The notes beneath the pieces are model-generated. The model had not been told where the DNA came from. It saw nothing but the letters and a program-made list of their open reading frames with translations, and did no database searches. A stretch of DNA of 64,000 bases from VRUE01 sp035693025 (GTDB lineage Bacteria; Actinomycetota; Thermoleophilia; Solirubrobacterales; 70-9), in contig DASSHI010000026.1 of the NCBI GenBank assembly GCA_035693025.1, positions 37,271-101,270 of the forward strand. The letters run 5' to 3'. Below, piece after piece: positions 10,528 to 18,849 of this stretch. Each line of letters begins with the position of its first letter. Within the stretch, counting starts at the first letter, position 1. The position numbers and the translations under genes are program-made.

Positions 10528-10979
10528 GGCTGCTCGTGGCAACGCTCGCGCTGCTCGCGCTCGCCTCTCCAGCGCTCGCTGCGACGCCGCAGACGAGCGT
10601 CAGCGATATCGAAGGCGAAGTGATGTGCCCGATCTGCGGCACCCTGCTCGAACTGGCCGAATCCCCCCAGGCACAGCGCGAGCGTGTACTGGTCAAGCGC
10701 CTGATCGCCGAAGGCAAGAGCGAGGGCGAAGTCAAGGACGCCCTCGTCGCCCAGTACGGGCCGGCGGTCCTGGCACTGCCCGAAGGCAAGGGATTCGACC
10801 TCTCCGCCTACCTGGTGCCGGTGATCGCCTTCGCCGCGGCGGCCCTCGCCCTCGCCTTCGCCCTGTGGCGCTGGCGACGCTCTTCGCGCTCCTCTCGCGG
10901 CGATTCGGGTGACGTCCAGGGGCCGAACGACGAGGAGGCCGAGAGACTCGAGGCCGACCTCGCCCGCTACGACCTATAG
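10524..10979 (+). CDS. ccmH: Cytochrome c maturation protein CcmH
   Basis: A 151-aa protein with a signal peptide (MRLLVATLALLALASPALA), the redox pair EVMCPICGTLLE near residue 35, a helical domain (RERVLVKRLIAEGKSEGEVK, DALVAQYGPAVLA), a transmembrane helix near residues 90-112 and a short cytoplasmic tail ending RLEADLARYDL, typical of actinobacterial CcmH. The canonical motif is RCPxCQ; here it is MCPIC. It is thought to present or reduce the apocytochrome CxxCH motif together with CcmG and CcmF. The start overlaps the ccmG stop (ATGA). A palindromic repeat lies just after its stop. Confidence 0.92.
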   Translation: MRLLVATLALLALASPALAATPQTSVSDIEGEVMCPICGTLLELAESPQAQRERVLVKRLIAEGKSEGEVKDALVAQYGPAVLALPEGKGFDLSAYLVPVIAFAAAALALAFALWRWRRSSRSSRGDSGDVQGPNDEEAERLEADLARYDL

Positions 10980-11000
10980 CGACGGCGCGACGGCGCGACG

Positions 11001-11047
11001 GCGCCGTAGAGGTTTGAACCGCTATCCGGTCCAAACCTCTACGGCGC
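11001..11047. repeat. Palindromic repeat family 1, copy 1
   Basis: Inverted repeat with 20-bp arms: left GCGCCGTAGAGGTTTGAACC (11001-11020) and right GGTCCAAACCTCTACGGCGC (11028-11047), one mismatch, loop GCTATCC. Two other copies occur at 33251-33295 and 46494-46548. This copy lies between convergent genes (ccmH and the P-loop-like gene) and could act as a terminator, but the other copies do not sit at gene ends. Preceded by three tandem CGACGGCG-like units at 10980-11000. Confidence 0.85.
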
Positions 11048-11063
11048 TTCTGGCGGGCCTGGA

Positions 11064-11681
11064 TCAGTGCAGGGCCACGAGCCCGCTCACGGGCACGGGC
11101 GGGGGGCGGCCCGACTCCTCTACGGCGACACAGGCGAGGCTCACGTCGGCCATTCCCAGCGCCGTCCCCAACGCCTGCCGATCGTCGAACGACGGGCCGT
11201 CGAGGACGACCAGCTCGTAGGCGGAACGCAGGTCCGCGACCGCCTGGCGAAAACGCTCCGAGGCCAGCATCGCCGACGGGTCTCGAGCCGACCTGCCGGC
11301 GACGATGCAGACGAGCGGCTCGGTCGCCTCAGCCGCGCCGGGGCCGGCGAGCACGACGGGCTTGAGGATCGCCTCGACCTCGGCTGCGCCGCGCAGATAC
11401 TCGTGCAGGCCCGGCGCATGGGCCAGCCCCAGCGCATCGGCCAACCCGGGCTCGGCCAGATCGCACTCGACCAGGGCCGTCCGCGACCCGAGGGCCGCAG
11501 CCGTCGCCGCCAGTCCGGCGGCGACGGACCGCTTCCGCGAGCCGTCGCCGGTCACGATCACGCTGCGTGCGCCGTCCAGCTGCCCCAGCAAGCCGCCATA
11601 GGCCGCGAGATCGCTGCGTCGCAGCGATCCTGCGCGCAGCTCTGGCGAGGAGCGGGCGGCGATCTCCGCCAGGACCTTCAC
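11064..11681 (-). CDS. Degenerate ParA/BY-kinase-like P-loop protein
   Basis: A 205-aa protein that looks like the cytoplasmic tyrosine kinase (CpsD/BY-kinase) or ParA/MinD fold. Strand 1 and the phosphate loop read SVIVTGDGSRKRSVAAGLA, where the GKS/GKT of a true Walker A is missing; strand 2 VECDLAEPGLADALGL resembles the Walker A' DxDLRxP motif; LVVLDGPSF is Walker B-like. There is no Tyr-rich tail and no membrane segment. The start is GTG at 11681, inside the end of argS (ATGTGA junction), so it is translationally coupled to it. ATP binding is doubtful given the loop. Role unknown. Confidence 0.7.
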   Translation of the reverse strand: MKVLAEIAARSSPELRAGSLRRSDLAAYGGLLGQLDGARSVIVTGDGSRKRSVAAGLAATAAALGSRTALVECDLAEPGLADALGLAHAPGLHEYLRGAAEVEAILKPVVLAGPGAAEATEPLVCIVAGRSARDPSAMLASERFRQAVADLRSAYELVVLDGPSFDDRQALGTALGMADVSLACVAVEESGRPPPVPVSGLVALH

Positions 11682-13312
11682 ATCTTCTCTGGGGCGGAGA
11701 TCCCGAGCAGGCCGAGCGAGGCGGCAATCGTGCGTTGGGCCAGCAGGCAGAGCCCGAGGCGCGAGCGCTCGACCCCCTCGCCCTCGGCCCCGACCACCTG
11801 GCAGTCGCGATAGAAGGCGTGAAAGTCGGCGGCGACGGCGGTCGAGTAGGCGCAGATGCGATGCGGCGCACGCCGCGTGGCCGCCTCGCGTACTTCCTCG
11901 GGAAATTCGAGCAGGCGCTTGACCAGATCGCGCTCGGCGGGTTGCAGTGGCGTCCCAGGGGTGGGGACGCCGGCCTCACCCGCCTCCCCTCCGGCTTTGC
12001 GCAGGATGCTGGCGATGCGGGCATGCGCGTACTGGACGTAGTAGACGGGGTTGTCGCTCGACTCGCGCCGGGCCAGCTCAAGGTCGAGATCCACGGAGGT
12101 GTCGTGGCTGCGCCAGAGCATGAACCAGCGGGCGGCGTCGACGCCGATGTCGTCGACCAGTTCGTCGAGCGAGACGAAGTCGCCGCTGCGCTTGGACATC
12201 TGTGCCCGCTCGCCGGACTCGACGATGTGCACGAGCCTCATGATCAGCGCCTCCAAGACCTCCGGATCGGCGCCCAGCGCGGCGATCGCGGCCCGCACCC
12301 TCGGCGCGTACCCGTGGTGGTCGGCGCCGAGCACGTCGATCAGGTGCTCGAAGCCGCGCTCCAGCTTGTCGCGGTGGTAAGCGACGTCGGCCGCGAGGTA
12401 GGTCGGCTCGCCGCCGGCCCGAATCAGCACACGGTCCTTGTCGTCGCCGAACTCGGTGCTGCGCAGCCACAGGGCGCCGTCGCTCCTGTAGGTGTGCCCG
12501 CGGCGCTCCAATGCCTCCAGGGCAGCCTCGACCTCGCCGCTCGCATAGAGATCGCGCTCCGAGAACCAGGTGTCGAAGCCGACGCCGAAGCGCTCGAGGG
12601 TGGCGCGCACCCCCTCGAGGATCAGCTCGATGCCGCGCCGGCCGACCGCCTCGTCGTCCTTCGGATCGATCCCCTCCTCGGCGATCCGCTCGGCCAGGCC
12701 GGCGACGTAGGCGCCTTCGTAGCCCTCCTCAGGGGGCGGGCCGCCGGTCATCGCAGCGACGATCGAGGCGGCGAAGCGCTGTACCTGGCCACCCGCGTCG
12801 TTGACGTAGTACTCGCTCTCGACCTCATGCCCCACCGTCCGCAGCAGACGGACGAGGGCGTCCCCGTAGGCGGCGTGGCGCCCCCCGCCCACGTGCAGCG
12901 GCCCGGTCGGGTTGGCCGAGACGTACTCGACCAGGATGCGCTGCGGCGCGTCGACCGGAGCCGGACCGAGGCGATCGCCGGCAGCGGCGAGCCGAGCCAT
13001 CGCCCGCCGGTACCACTCGTCGGAGAGGAACAGGTTGACGAAGCCGGGACCTGCGACCTCGATCCGCTCAACGCTGCCCTCGGCGTCCAGCTCCCGTTCC
13101 AGCTCGGCGCCGAGGCGCGTGGCGACGTCGCGTGGCGCTTCCCCGAGCGGCGCCGCCAACAGCATCGCCGCATTGGAGCTGTAGTCGCCCAGCTCGGGCT
13201 TCGGCGGCCGGTCGAGCGTCGGCGCCGGGCCGGTCGACTCGCCGTCGCGCAGCACGCGTGCCGAGCGCTCGACGGCTGCGCGCAGCTCGGCGATCGAGTC
13301 CGTTGCAGTCAC
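11678..13312 (-). CDS. argS: Arginyl-tRNA synthetase
   Basis: A 544-aa class I aminoacyl-tRNA synthetase charging tRNA-Arg. Seen: N-terminal Add-1 domain with ELGDYSSNAAMLLA, the HIGH-type signature SANPTGPLHVGGGRHAAYGD near residue 115, YYVNDAGGQ, the KMSKS-equivalent AQMSKRSGDFVSLDEL near residue 345, and a C-terminal DALR anticodon-binding domain. GTG 13312 is used; the longer frame to 13393 would run into the divergent metallophosphoesterase gene. It overlaps the downstream P-loop-like gene by four bases. Confidence 0.95.
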   Translation of the reverse strand: MTATDSIAELRAAVERSARVLRDGESTGPAPTLDRPPKPELGDYSSNAAMLLAAPLGEAPRDVATRLGAELERELDAEGSVERIEVAGPGFVNLFLSDEWYRRAMARLAAAGDRLGPAPVDAPQRILVEYVSANPTGPLHVGGGRHAAYGDALVRLLRTVGHEVESEYYVNDAGGQVQRFAASIVAAMTGGPPPEEGYEGAYVAGLAERIAEEGIDPKDDEAVGRRGIELILEGVRATLERFGVGFDTWFSERDLYASGEVEAALEALERRGHTYRSDGALWLRSTEFGDDKDRVLIRAGGEPTYLAADVAYHRDKLERGFEHLIDVLGADHHGYAPRVRAAIAALGADPEVLEALIMRLVHIVESGERAQMSKRSGDFVSLDELVDDIGVDAARWFMLWRSHDTSVDLDLELARRESSDNPVYYVQYAHARIASILRKAGGEAGEAGVPTPGTPLQPAERDLVKRLLEFPEEVREAATRRAPHRICAYSTAVAADFHAFYRDCQVVGAEGEGVERSRLGLCLLAQRTIAASLGLLGISAPEKM

Positions 13313-13358
13313 ACCCTCATCGTATGGACCGCGACCCCACGCGGGTACGCTGGCCGCC

Positions 13359-14102
13359 GTGCGCGTAGCGGCCGTCAGCGACATCCATGCCAACCTGCCC
13401 GCCCTCGAGGCGGTCCTCGGGGCGATTGACGTCGCAGGGGTGGACGAGACCTGGTGCCTCGGCGACGTGATCGGCTACGGCGCGGAGCCCGACGAGTGCA
13501 CCGATCTGGTGCGGGAGCGATGCGACGTCTGCCTGGTCGGCAACCACGACCTCGCCGTGCTCGGCGCCCTCGACGTCGGCGCCTTCTCCGAGGCCGCGGC
13601 GGAAGCCGTCTCGTGGACCCGGGCGCACGTCGCCGAGCGCACGCTGGAGCTGCTGCGCGAGCTCGAGCCGGCCGGCGAGCGCCAGGGAGTCGGCCTCTTC
13701 CACGCCTCGCCGCGCGACCCGGTCTGGGAGTACGTCCTCTCCGCCGAGCAGGCCGATGCCTGCCTCGACGCCCAGAGCGAGCGCATCGGCCTGATCGGCC
13801 ATTCCCACGTCTCGCTCTTCTTCGTCCGAACCGGCGAGGGCGAGCAGGAGGACGAGATCCGCGGCTCACAGGCCGGCGACGGAACCCTGCTCGAGCTCGA
13901 GGCCGGGAGATGGCTGATCAACCCCGGCAGCGTCGGCCAGCCACGCGACGGCGACCCGCGAGCGGCCTGGCTCGAGCTCGACACCGATGCCGGCACCGCA
14001 CGCTTCCACCGGGTCGGCTACGACATCGAGCGCGCCGCGGCGTCGATCGTCGCGGCCGGCCTGCCGCGACGCCTCGCGGACCGGCTCCGGGTCGGCTCAT
14101 GA
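13359..14102 (+). CDS. Calcineurin-like metallophosphoesterase (YfcE/ApaH-type)
   Basis: A 247-aa two-metal phosphoesterase. Metal-binding motifs appear in order: VSDIHANLPAL (D-x-H), CLGDVIGYGAEPDEC (GD), VGNHDLA (GNHD), HASPRDPVWEY and GLIGHSHVSLF (GHxH), then INPGSVGQPRDGDP. The last motif is typical of the YfcE/diadenosine-polyphosphatase-like group. It starts with GTG at 13359, 46 bases from divergent argS. The substrate could be a phosphodiester, nucleotide or phosphoprotein. The closeness of a Ser/Thr kinase 650 bases downstream hints at phosphoprotein signalling but is not proof. Confidence 0.88.
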   Translation: MRVAAVSDIHANLPALEAVLGAIDVAGVDETWCLGDVIGYGAEPDECTDLVRERCDVCLVGNHDLAVLGALDVGAFSEAAAEAVSWTRAHVAERTLELLRELEPAGERQGVGLFHASPRDPVWEYVLSAEQADACLDAQSERIGLIGHSHVSLFFVRTGEGEQEDEIRGSQAGDGTLLELEAGRWLINPGSVGQPRDGDPRAAWLELDTDAGTARFHRVGYDIERAAASIVAAGLPRRLADRLRVGS

Positions 14103-14167
14103 TCCGCTCGTCTACGCACAGATGCAGGGGAATTCTGCGCCACTGGCGGTTCTCTAGACTCGCCCGG

Positions 14168-14755
14168 ATGCCTCGCACCCTCCACGCGGTTCTGGTCCTG
14201 ACGCTCACCGGGGCGACGGCATTGGGCCTCGCCGCCTGTGGCGGAGAAGACGCCAAGCTGCTGCCCGGCGAGACCGCGCGGGAGATCACGGCCAACCTCG
14301 ACACGGTCAAGCAGCTCGCCGGCGAAGAAGACTGCATCGGCGCCGAAAGCGCTGTCCAGCAGGTGGGCGAACAGATCGAAGCGCTGGAAGGCGTCGATCC
14401 CAAGCTCAAGCGTGCCCTGGAAGAAGGCGCCGAGCGGCTCGAAGAAGTGATCGTCGACTGCGAAGAATCCAGCAGCGCGGCCATCGCCCCCGCAGAAGCA
14501 CCGAGCGAATTCGAAGAAGAGGGAGAAGAGGAAACGGAAAAGCCGCCCAAGCAGAAGGAACCGAAGGAAAAGGAGGCAAAGCCGGGGGAAGAAGAACAGG
14601 CGCAGGAATCCCCGCCACAGCCAAAAGGCAAAGCGAAAGGCCTCGAAAACGGCCACGAACCGCCGCCGGCAGAAGAACCGCCGGCAGAAGAAGCCCCGGC
14701 CGAAAGCCCGTCGGGCGGCGTCGGCCCCGGCGCGCCGGCGACTGGAGGCAAATGA
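14168..14755 (+). CDS. Glu/Pro/Lys-rich lipoprotein
   Basis: A 195-aa lipoprotein. The signal sequence MPRTLHAVLVLTLTGATALG ends in lipobox LAAC, followed by GGED. Residues 45-105 are a predicted helical region with two further Cys (EEDCIGAE, IVDCEES) that could form a disulfide. Residues 110-195 are a low-complexity acidic and Pro-rich tail (repeated EEPPAEE-like and KEPKEKE-like runs), probably extended through the wall. The gene overlaps the Ser/Thr kinase gene (AATGATG junction), so the lipoprotein may be a sensor or partner of that kinase; this is inference. Glu codons are mostly GAA, unlike neighbouring cytoplasmic genes. Confidence 0.8.
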   Translation: MPRTLHAVLVLTLTGATALGLAACGGEDAKLLPGETAREITANLDTVKQLAGEEDCIGAESAVQQVGEQIEALEGVDPKLKRALEEGAERLEEVIVDCEESSSAAIAPAEAPSEFEEEGEEETEKPPKQKEPKEKEAKPGEEEQAQESPPQPKGKAKGLENGHEPPPAEEPPAEEAPAESPSGGVGPGAPATGGK

Positions 14756-15978
14756 TGGCGCCGGCCGCCCTCTCCGGCAGGTACGAGCTCGGCGACCGCC
14801 TCGGCTCGGGCGGGATGTCGAACGTCTACCGGGCGACCGACCTGATCCTCGAGCGCACGGTCGCGGTCAAGATCCTCGCCGAGCACCTCTCCGACGACGA
14901 GCGGTTCGTCGCCCGCTTCCGCCGCGAGGCGCTCGCGGTCGCCAAGCTGATCCACCCCAACATCGTCCAGGTCTACGACACCGGCATCGACGAGAGCCGC
15001 CACTACATCGTCATGGAGTACGTCGAGGGCCGCTCCGGGGCGCAGATCCTGCAGCGCCAGGGCTCCGTCGCGCCGGAGATCGCGGCCGAGGCGGGGGTCC
15101 AGGCCTGCGCGGGGCTCGACTACGCGCACCGGCGTGGGATCATCCACCGCGACGTCAAGCCCGGCAACCTGATGGTCGTCGGCGGGCCGGTGGGCGGCGG
15201 GCCGATGACCGTCAAGCTGACCGACTTCGGCATCGCCCGGGCGATCGCGCAGACGCGGATCACCCAGGTCGGCTCGGTGGTCGGCACCGCCGCCTATCTG
15301 GCGCCCGAGCAGGTGCGGGGCGAGGAGGCGACTCCGGCGACCGACGTCTACGCGCTCGGCGTCGTCCTCTACCAGTTCCTCACCGGCCGCCTGCCGTACG
15401 AGGGCTCGACCCTTGCCGAGCTGGCCGTGCGCCAGCAGAACGAGCGCCCGCTGCCGCCCAGCACCTACAACGACGAGGTGCCGGAGACGCTCGGCGGCGC
15501 CGTGCTGCGGGCGCTCGAGGGCGACCCCTCGCGGCGCTACGCCAGCGCCGACGAGCTGGCCGAGGGCCTGCAGCTCGGTCTGCAGGGAGAGGACGTGACG
15601 CTGCCGATCGAGGAGGGCGCGACCGCGACCCAGCTCGGCAGCGAGGAGGCGACGCGCCGCCTCGACCAGACCGAGCGCACCGAGCTGCGCCCGGCCTCGC
15701 CGACGAGGCGACCGGTCGCCCGCGCGCCGCAGCCGCCGATCGAGCCGCCGCCCGCGCCCGTCGCAGCCGCCCGACCGGCCAAGCGCGGCATGTTCTCGCG
15801 CTTCGCCCGTTTCGTCATGGCCGCCGTGGCGCTGGTCCTGATCGCCGCCGCGGTGGCGGCCGCAGTGATCATCGCGACCGACAAGGCCACCGGCGTCCAC
15901 GCGACCGAAGTCGCCGGCAACACCGTCGACAAAGTGGTCGAAGAAGTGAAAGAACTGGTCAAGAAGAACACGGAATAG
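14752..15978 (+). CDS. PknB-type Ser/Thr protein kinase with C-terminal anchor
   Basis: A 408-aa Hanks-type kinase. Seen: Gly-rich loop LGSGGMSNVY near residue 18, catalytic Lys VAVKIL near 40, HRDVKPGNLMV near 135, TDFGIARA near 158, activation loop with Thr (ITQVGSVVGTAAYLAPEQ) and D-x-YALG. After about 270 residues comes a Pro/Ala/Thr-rich linker, a transmembrane helix (MAAVALVLIAAAVAAAVII) and about 30 external residues ending VVEEVKELVKKNTE. There are no PASTA repeats. ATG 14752 or 14755 are both possible; a GGAGG site precedes them. It is coupled to the upstream lipoprotein and its end overlaps tgt by 20 bases tail to tail. Confidence 0.93.
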   Translation: MMAPAALSGRYELGDRLGSGGMSNVYRATDLILERTVAVKILAEHLSDDERFVARFRREALAVAKLIHPNIVQVYDTGIDESRHYIVMEYVEGRSGAQILQRQGSVAPEIAAEAGVQACAGLDYAHRRGIIHRDVKPGNLMVVGGPVGGGPMTVKLTDFGIARAIAQTRITQVGSVVGTAAYLAPEQVRGEEATPATDVYALGVVLYQFLTGRLPYEGSTLAELAVRQQNERPLPPSTYNDEVPETLGGAVLRALEGDPSRRYASADELAEGLQLGLQGEDVTLPIEEGATATQLGSEEATRRLDQTERTELRPASPTRRPVARAPQPPIEPPPAPVAAARPAKRGMFSRFARFVMAAVALVLIAAAVAAAVIIATDKATGVHATEVAGNTVDKVVEEVKELVKKNTE

Positions 15979-17173
15979 CCCAGGGGGCGACGCCCCCGAG
16001 GACCGCGGCCGCGTAAGAGCCGAGAGTCCCCGCCTCGATGGCAACGCGGGCGTGGGCAACCAGTTGGCTCATGTAGGTGAGGTTGTGCAGACAGAGGAGG
16101 CGGACGGCGGTCAGCTCCTCGGCTCTCGACAGGTAGCTGAGGTAGTCGCGGTCGTGGTGCTGGCAGGCTGCACAGGGGCAGCCCTCGGCGATCGGGCTGC
16201 GGTCCCCCTCCCAACCGGCCTTGCGCAGGTCGAGGCGGAAGCGATTCGCGGGATCGGGGACGAGCGCCGTGCCGTGGCGGGCCAGCCGGGTGGGGATCGC
16301 GCAGTCGAAGACGTCGAGGCCGAGGGCGATGCCGGCCAGCAGGTCGTCAATGTCGCCGATGCCGAGCAGGTGCTTGGGGACCTCCTCCGGAAGGAGCGGC
16401 GCAGTCAGCTCGAGCACGCCGCGCATCTCCTCCTTGTCGCGCCCGAGCGTGCCGCCGATCGCGATCCCGTCGACGCCCGCCGCGGCGATCGCCTGCGCCG
16501 ACTCGCGCCGCAGGTCCTCGTGCACCCCGCCCTGGACGATCCCGAATACGGCCTGGCGCTCCGGCCCGTGCCCGCCGTGCCAGTCGAGGCAGCGGGCCAG
16601 CCAGCGGTGCGTCCGCTCCGTCGAACGCGCCGTGTAGTCGCGATCGGCGTGGTAGGGCGTGCACTCGTCGAAGGCCAGGGCGATGTCGGAGCCGAGCTTC
16701 GCCTGCACCTCCATCGAGACCTCCGGCGAGATGAACAGCTCGCGGCCGTCCCTGTAGGAGCGGAAGCGCACCCCCTCCTCGTCGATCGAAACGACCGATC
16801 CCCGCTCGCCACCGGGCCGCCCCTTGCCCTTGACCTCGTCGGCGACTCCGCCGTGCGCCAGCGAGAACACCTGGAAGCCGCCGGAGTCGGTGATCAGCGC
16901 ACCGTCCCATCCCATGAACTCGTGCAGGCCCCCAGCGGCCGCGATGCGATCCGGACCGGGAGAGACGAACAGGTGGTAGGTGTTGCCGAGGATCAGCTCG
17001 TAGCCGATCGCAGCCACCTCGCGCGACTCGAGCGAGCGCACCGTCCCCTTGGTCGCGAGCGGGATGAACGCCGGGGTCTTCACCTCGCCATGCGCGGTGC
17101 GGAGCACGCCGGCACGCGCCGCCCCGTCCCTGGCGACGACCTCGAACGTCAGCCTGTTCCTATCGTCCCTCAT
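15959..17173 (-). CDS. tgt: tRNA-guanine transglycosylase
   Basis: A 404-aa enzyme that replaces guanine 34 of GUN anticodons with preQ1 or queuine. Seen: GNTYHLFVSPG, the catalytic-Asp segment GALITDSGGFQVFSL near residue 93, FDECTPYHADRDY, the GIVQGGVHEDLR region, the second active-site segment PTRLARHGTAL near residue 285, and the zinc site CPCAAC with the following CLHNLTYM His. The C-terminus slightly exceeds the usual length (ending GGVAPWAIPCSS) and overlaps the convergent kinase gene. It lies 24 bases after gpmI on the same strand; queuosine biosynthesis genes are not in view. Confidence 0.95.
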   Translation of the reverse strand: MRDDRNRLTFEVVARDGAARAGVLRTAHGEVKTPAFIPLATKGTVRSLESREVAAIGYELILGNTYHLFVSPGPDRIAAAGGLHEFMGWDGALITDSGGFQVFSLAHGGVADEVKGKGRPGGERGSVVSIDEEGVRFRSYRDGRELFISPEVSMEVQAKLGSDIALAFDECTPYHADRDYTARSTERTHRWLARCLDWHGGHGPERQAVFGIVQGGVHEDLRRESAQAIAAAGVDGIAIGGTLGRDKEEMRGVLELTAPLLPEEVPKHLLGIGDIDDLLAGIALGLDVFDCAIPTRLARHGTALVPDPANRFRLDLRKAGWEGDRSPIAEGCPCAACQHHDRDYLSYLSRAEELTAVRLLCLHNLTYMSQLVAHARVAIEAGTLGSYAAAVLGGVAPWAIPCSS

Positions 17174-17197
17174 TGCACGTATCCGACATTGACCCCA

Positions 17198-18727
17198 CTA
17201 GGGGGTGGTCAAGGTCGGATGCGCGATCAACGACTTGCCCGTCATCGCCCCGGGTTGGGGGATGCCGAGCAGCTCCAGCGCCGTGGGGGCCACATCGGCG
17301 AGGATGCCGTGGTCGCGCAGCTGCAGGCCCTCGGTGGTGGCGATCAGCGGTACCGGGTTGAGCGAGTGGGCGGTGTTCGGCGAACCGTCGGGCTCGAGCA
17401 TGTGGTCGCAGTTGCCGTGGTCGGCGGTGACGATGCAGGCGCCGCCGCCGGCCTCGACCGCGGCGACGACGTCGCCGAGGCAGCCGTCGACCTCCTCGAC
17501 CGCCTTGACCGCTGCCGGGATCACCCCGGTGTGGCCGACCATGTCGGGGTTGGCGAAATTGATGATGCCGAAGCGGTACTCGCCCTCCGCCCACTGCGAG
17601 ACGAAGGCTTCGGCGGCGGCGCGGGCGCTCATCTCGGGCTTGTGATCGTAGGTGGGGACGTCGCGGGGCGAGTGGACCAGGCGCCGTTCCTCCCCCTCCC
17701 ACTCCTCCTCGCGGCCGCCGTTGAAGAAATAGGTGACGTGCGCGTACTTCTCGGTCTCGGCGACGTGCAGCTGGCGCCCGCCGGCCTCGGATACGACCTC
17801 GGCCAGGGTCGTGCTTGGACGTGCCTCCGGGAAGGCGACGGGATAGGGCCAGCCCTTGCGGTACTCGGTCATCGTGGTCAGCTCGAGCAGCGGCCCGCCG
17901 GCGCGGGAGAACTCCTCGAAGCCGGGCTCCGCCAGGGCACGGGTCATCTCGCGGGCACGGTCGGGGCGGAAGTTGACGAAGAAGGCGACGTCGCCATCGG
18001 CTACGCCGTCGTAGTCGCCGATCACCGTCGGCCTGACGAACTCGTCGGTCTCCTCGCGCTCGTAGGAGGTCTCGATCGCCTCGGCCGAGCCGGCGGCCTG
18101 CAGTCCGCGGCCGTGGACGATCGCGTCGTAGGCGAGCTTGATCCGCTCCCAGCGCGTGTCGCGATCCATCGCGTAGTAGCGCCCGCTGACCGTCCCGACG
18201 CGCCCTGCCTGGCGCAGCCAGCGCTCGAGCTCGGCGAGGTACTCGCGACCGCCGTGCGGCAGCGTGTCGCGGCCGTCGGTGAAGGCGTGGAAGACGACGT
18301 CGGGCACGCCCTCCTGGGAGGCGAGCTCGATCGTTGCCTCGATGTGCTCCCAGCCGGAATGGACGCCCCCGTCAGAGACCAGGCCGAGCAGGTGCAGGCG
18401 GCCGCGCGGACTGCGACGTGCGGCGTCGCAGGCGGCGAGCAGCGCCTCGTTCTCGAAGAAGCTGCCGTCGGCGATCGCGTCGTCGATCCGCGCCAGGTCC
18501 TGCTTGACGATCGCCCCGGCACCGAGGTTGAGATGCCCGACCTCGGAGTTGCCCATCTGTCCCTCGGGCAGGCCGACGTCAAGCCCCTGGGCCGAAAGTT
18601 CCGTATGCGGATAGCGCGCCCAGAGCTCGTCGAAGACCGGAGTGTGCGCGAGGGAAATGGCGTTGCCGGGACCGGGTGGGGCGAGGCCCCAGCCATCGAG
18701 AATGACCAGAGCAACAGATCTGTTCAT
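17198..18727 (-). CDS. gpmI: 2,3-bisphosphoglycerate-independent phosphoglycerate mutase
   Basis: A 509-aa cofactor-independent enzyme of the alkaline phosphatase superfamily converting 3-phosphoglycerate to 2-phosphoglycerate. The N-terminal metal segment LVILDGWGLAPPGPGNA and the Ser nucleophile motif EGQMGNSEVGHLNLGAG are clear; distal metal ligands appear in FANPDMVGHTG and VTADHGNCDHM. It is the last glycolytic gene of the gap-pgk-tpiA-gpmI run. Its ATG at 18727 lies on the edge of a 124-bp inverted-repeat element that separates it from tpiA. The family usually uses two manganese ions. Confidence 0.95.
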   Translation of the reverse strand: MNRSVALVILDGWGLAPPGPGNAISLAHTPVFDELWARYPHTELSAQGLDVGLPEGQMGNSEVGHLNLGAGAIVKQDLARIDDAIADGSFFENEALLAACDAARRSPRGRLHLLGLVSDGGVHSGWEHIEATIELASQEGVPDVVFHAFTDGRDTLPHGGREYLAELERWLRQAGRVGTVSGRYYAMDRDTRWERIKLAYDAIVHGRGLQAAGSAEAIETSYEREETDEFVRPTVIGDYDGVADGDVAFFVNFRPDRAREMTRALAEPGFEEFSRAGGPLLELTTMTEYRKGWPYPVAFPEARPSTTLAEVVSEAGGRQLHVAETEKYAHVTYFFNGGREEEWEGEERRLVHSPRDVPTYDHKPEMSARAAAEAFVSQWAEGEYRFGIINFANPDMVGHTGVIPAAVKAVEEVDGCLGDVVAAVEAGGGACIVTADHGNCDHMLEPDGSPNTAHSLNPVPLIATTEGLQLRDHGILADVAPTALELLGIPQPGAMTGKSLIAHPTLTTP

Positions 18728-18849
18728 GACGAGGTCCAGACGTTGCCAGGCAAGGACGCAGGGAGGCCCGACGAGGGGAGCGCACTAGTTGGTGCGTGAC
18801 CTGAGGAGGCCGACTGAGGACGCCGCATGGCGACGTCTGGGGCCGTCAT
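18726..18849. repeat. Gene-junction inverted-repeat element, copy A
   Basis: A 124-bp element bounded by ATGAC and GTCAT, between tpiA and gpmI. Outer arms CCAGACGTTGCCA and TGGCGACGTCTGG are inverted repeats, and a central hairpin GCGCAC-TAGTTG-GTGCGT lies between them. Conserved internal blocks are GGCAAGGACGCAGGGAG and GAGGACGCC. TCATGA occurs at both edges (18724-18729 and 18846-18851). On the minus strand its right end provides the TGA stop of tpiA and its left end contains the ATG of gpmI. Two homologous copies are at 23856-23975 and 35444-35544. Compared with them the arm shows a paired change (GACGT/ACGTC against GGCGT/ACGCC). Confidence 0.88.

Noticed and set aside
11001..11047. Family 1 palindromes as ordinary terminators
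   Set aside because: Copy 1 could terminate convergent genes, but copy 2 is inside an operon, copy 3 is between divergent starts, and none is followed by a U-run. I therefore list them as repeats.
13918..16059. A 713-codon minus-strand open frame
   Set aside because: It is antisense to the lipoprotein and Ser/Thr kinase genes, which have clear signal peptide, lipobox and kinase motifs.
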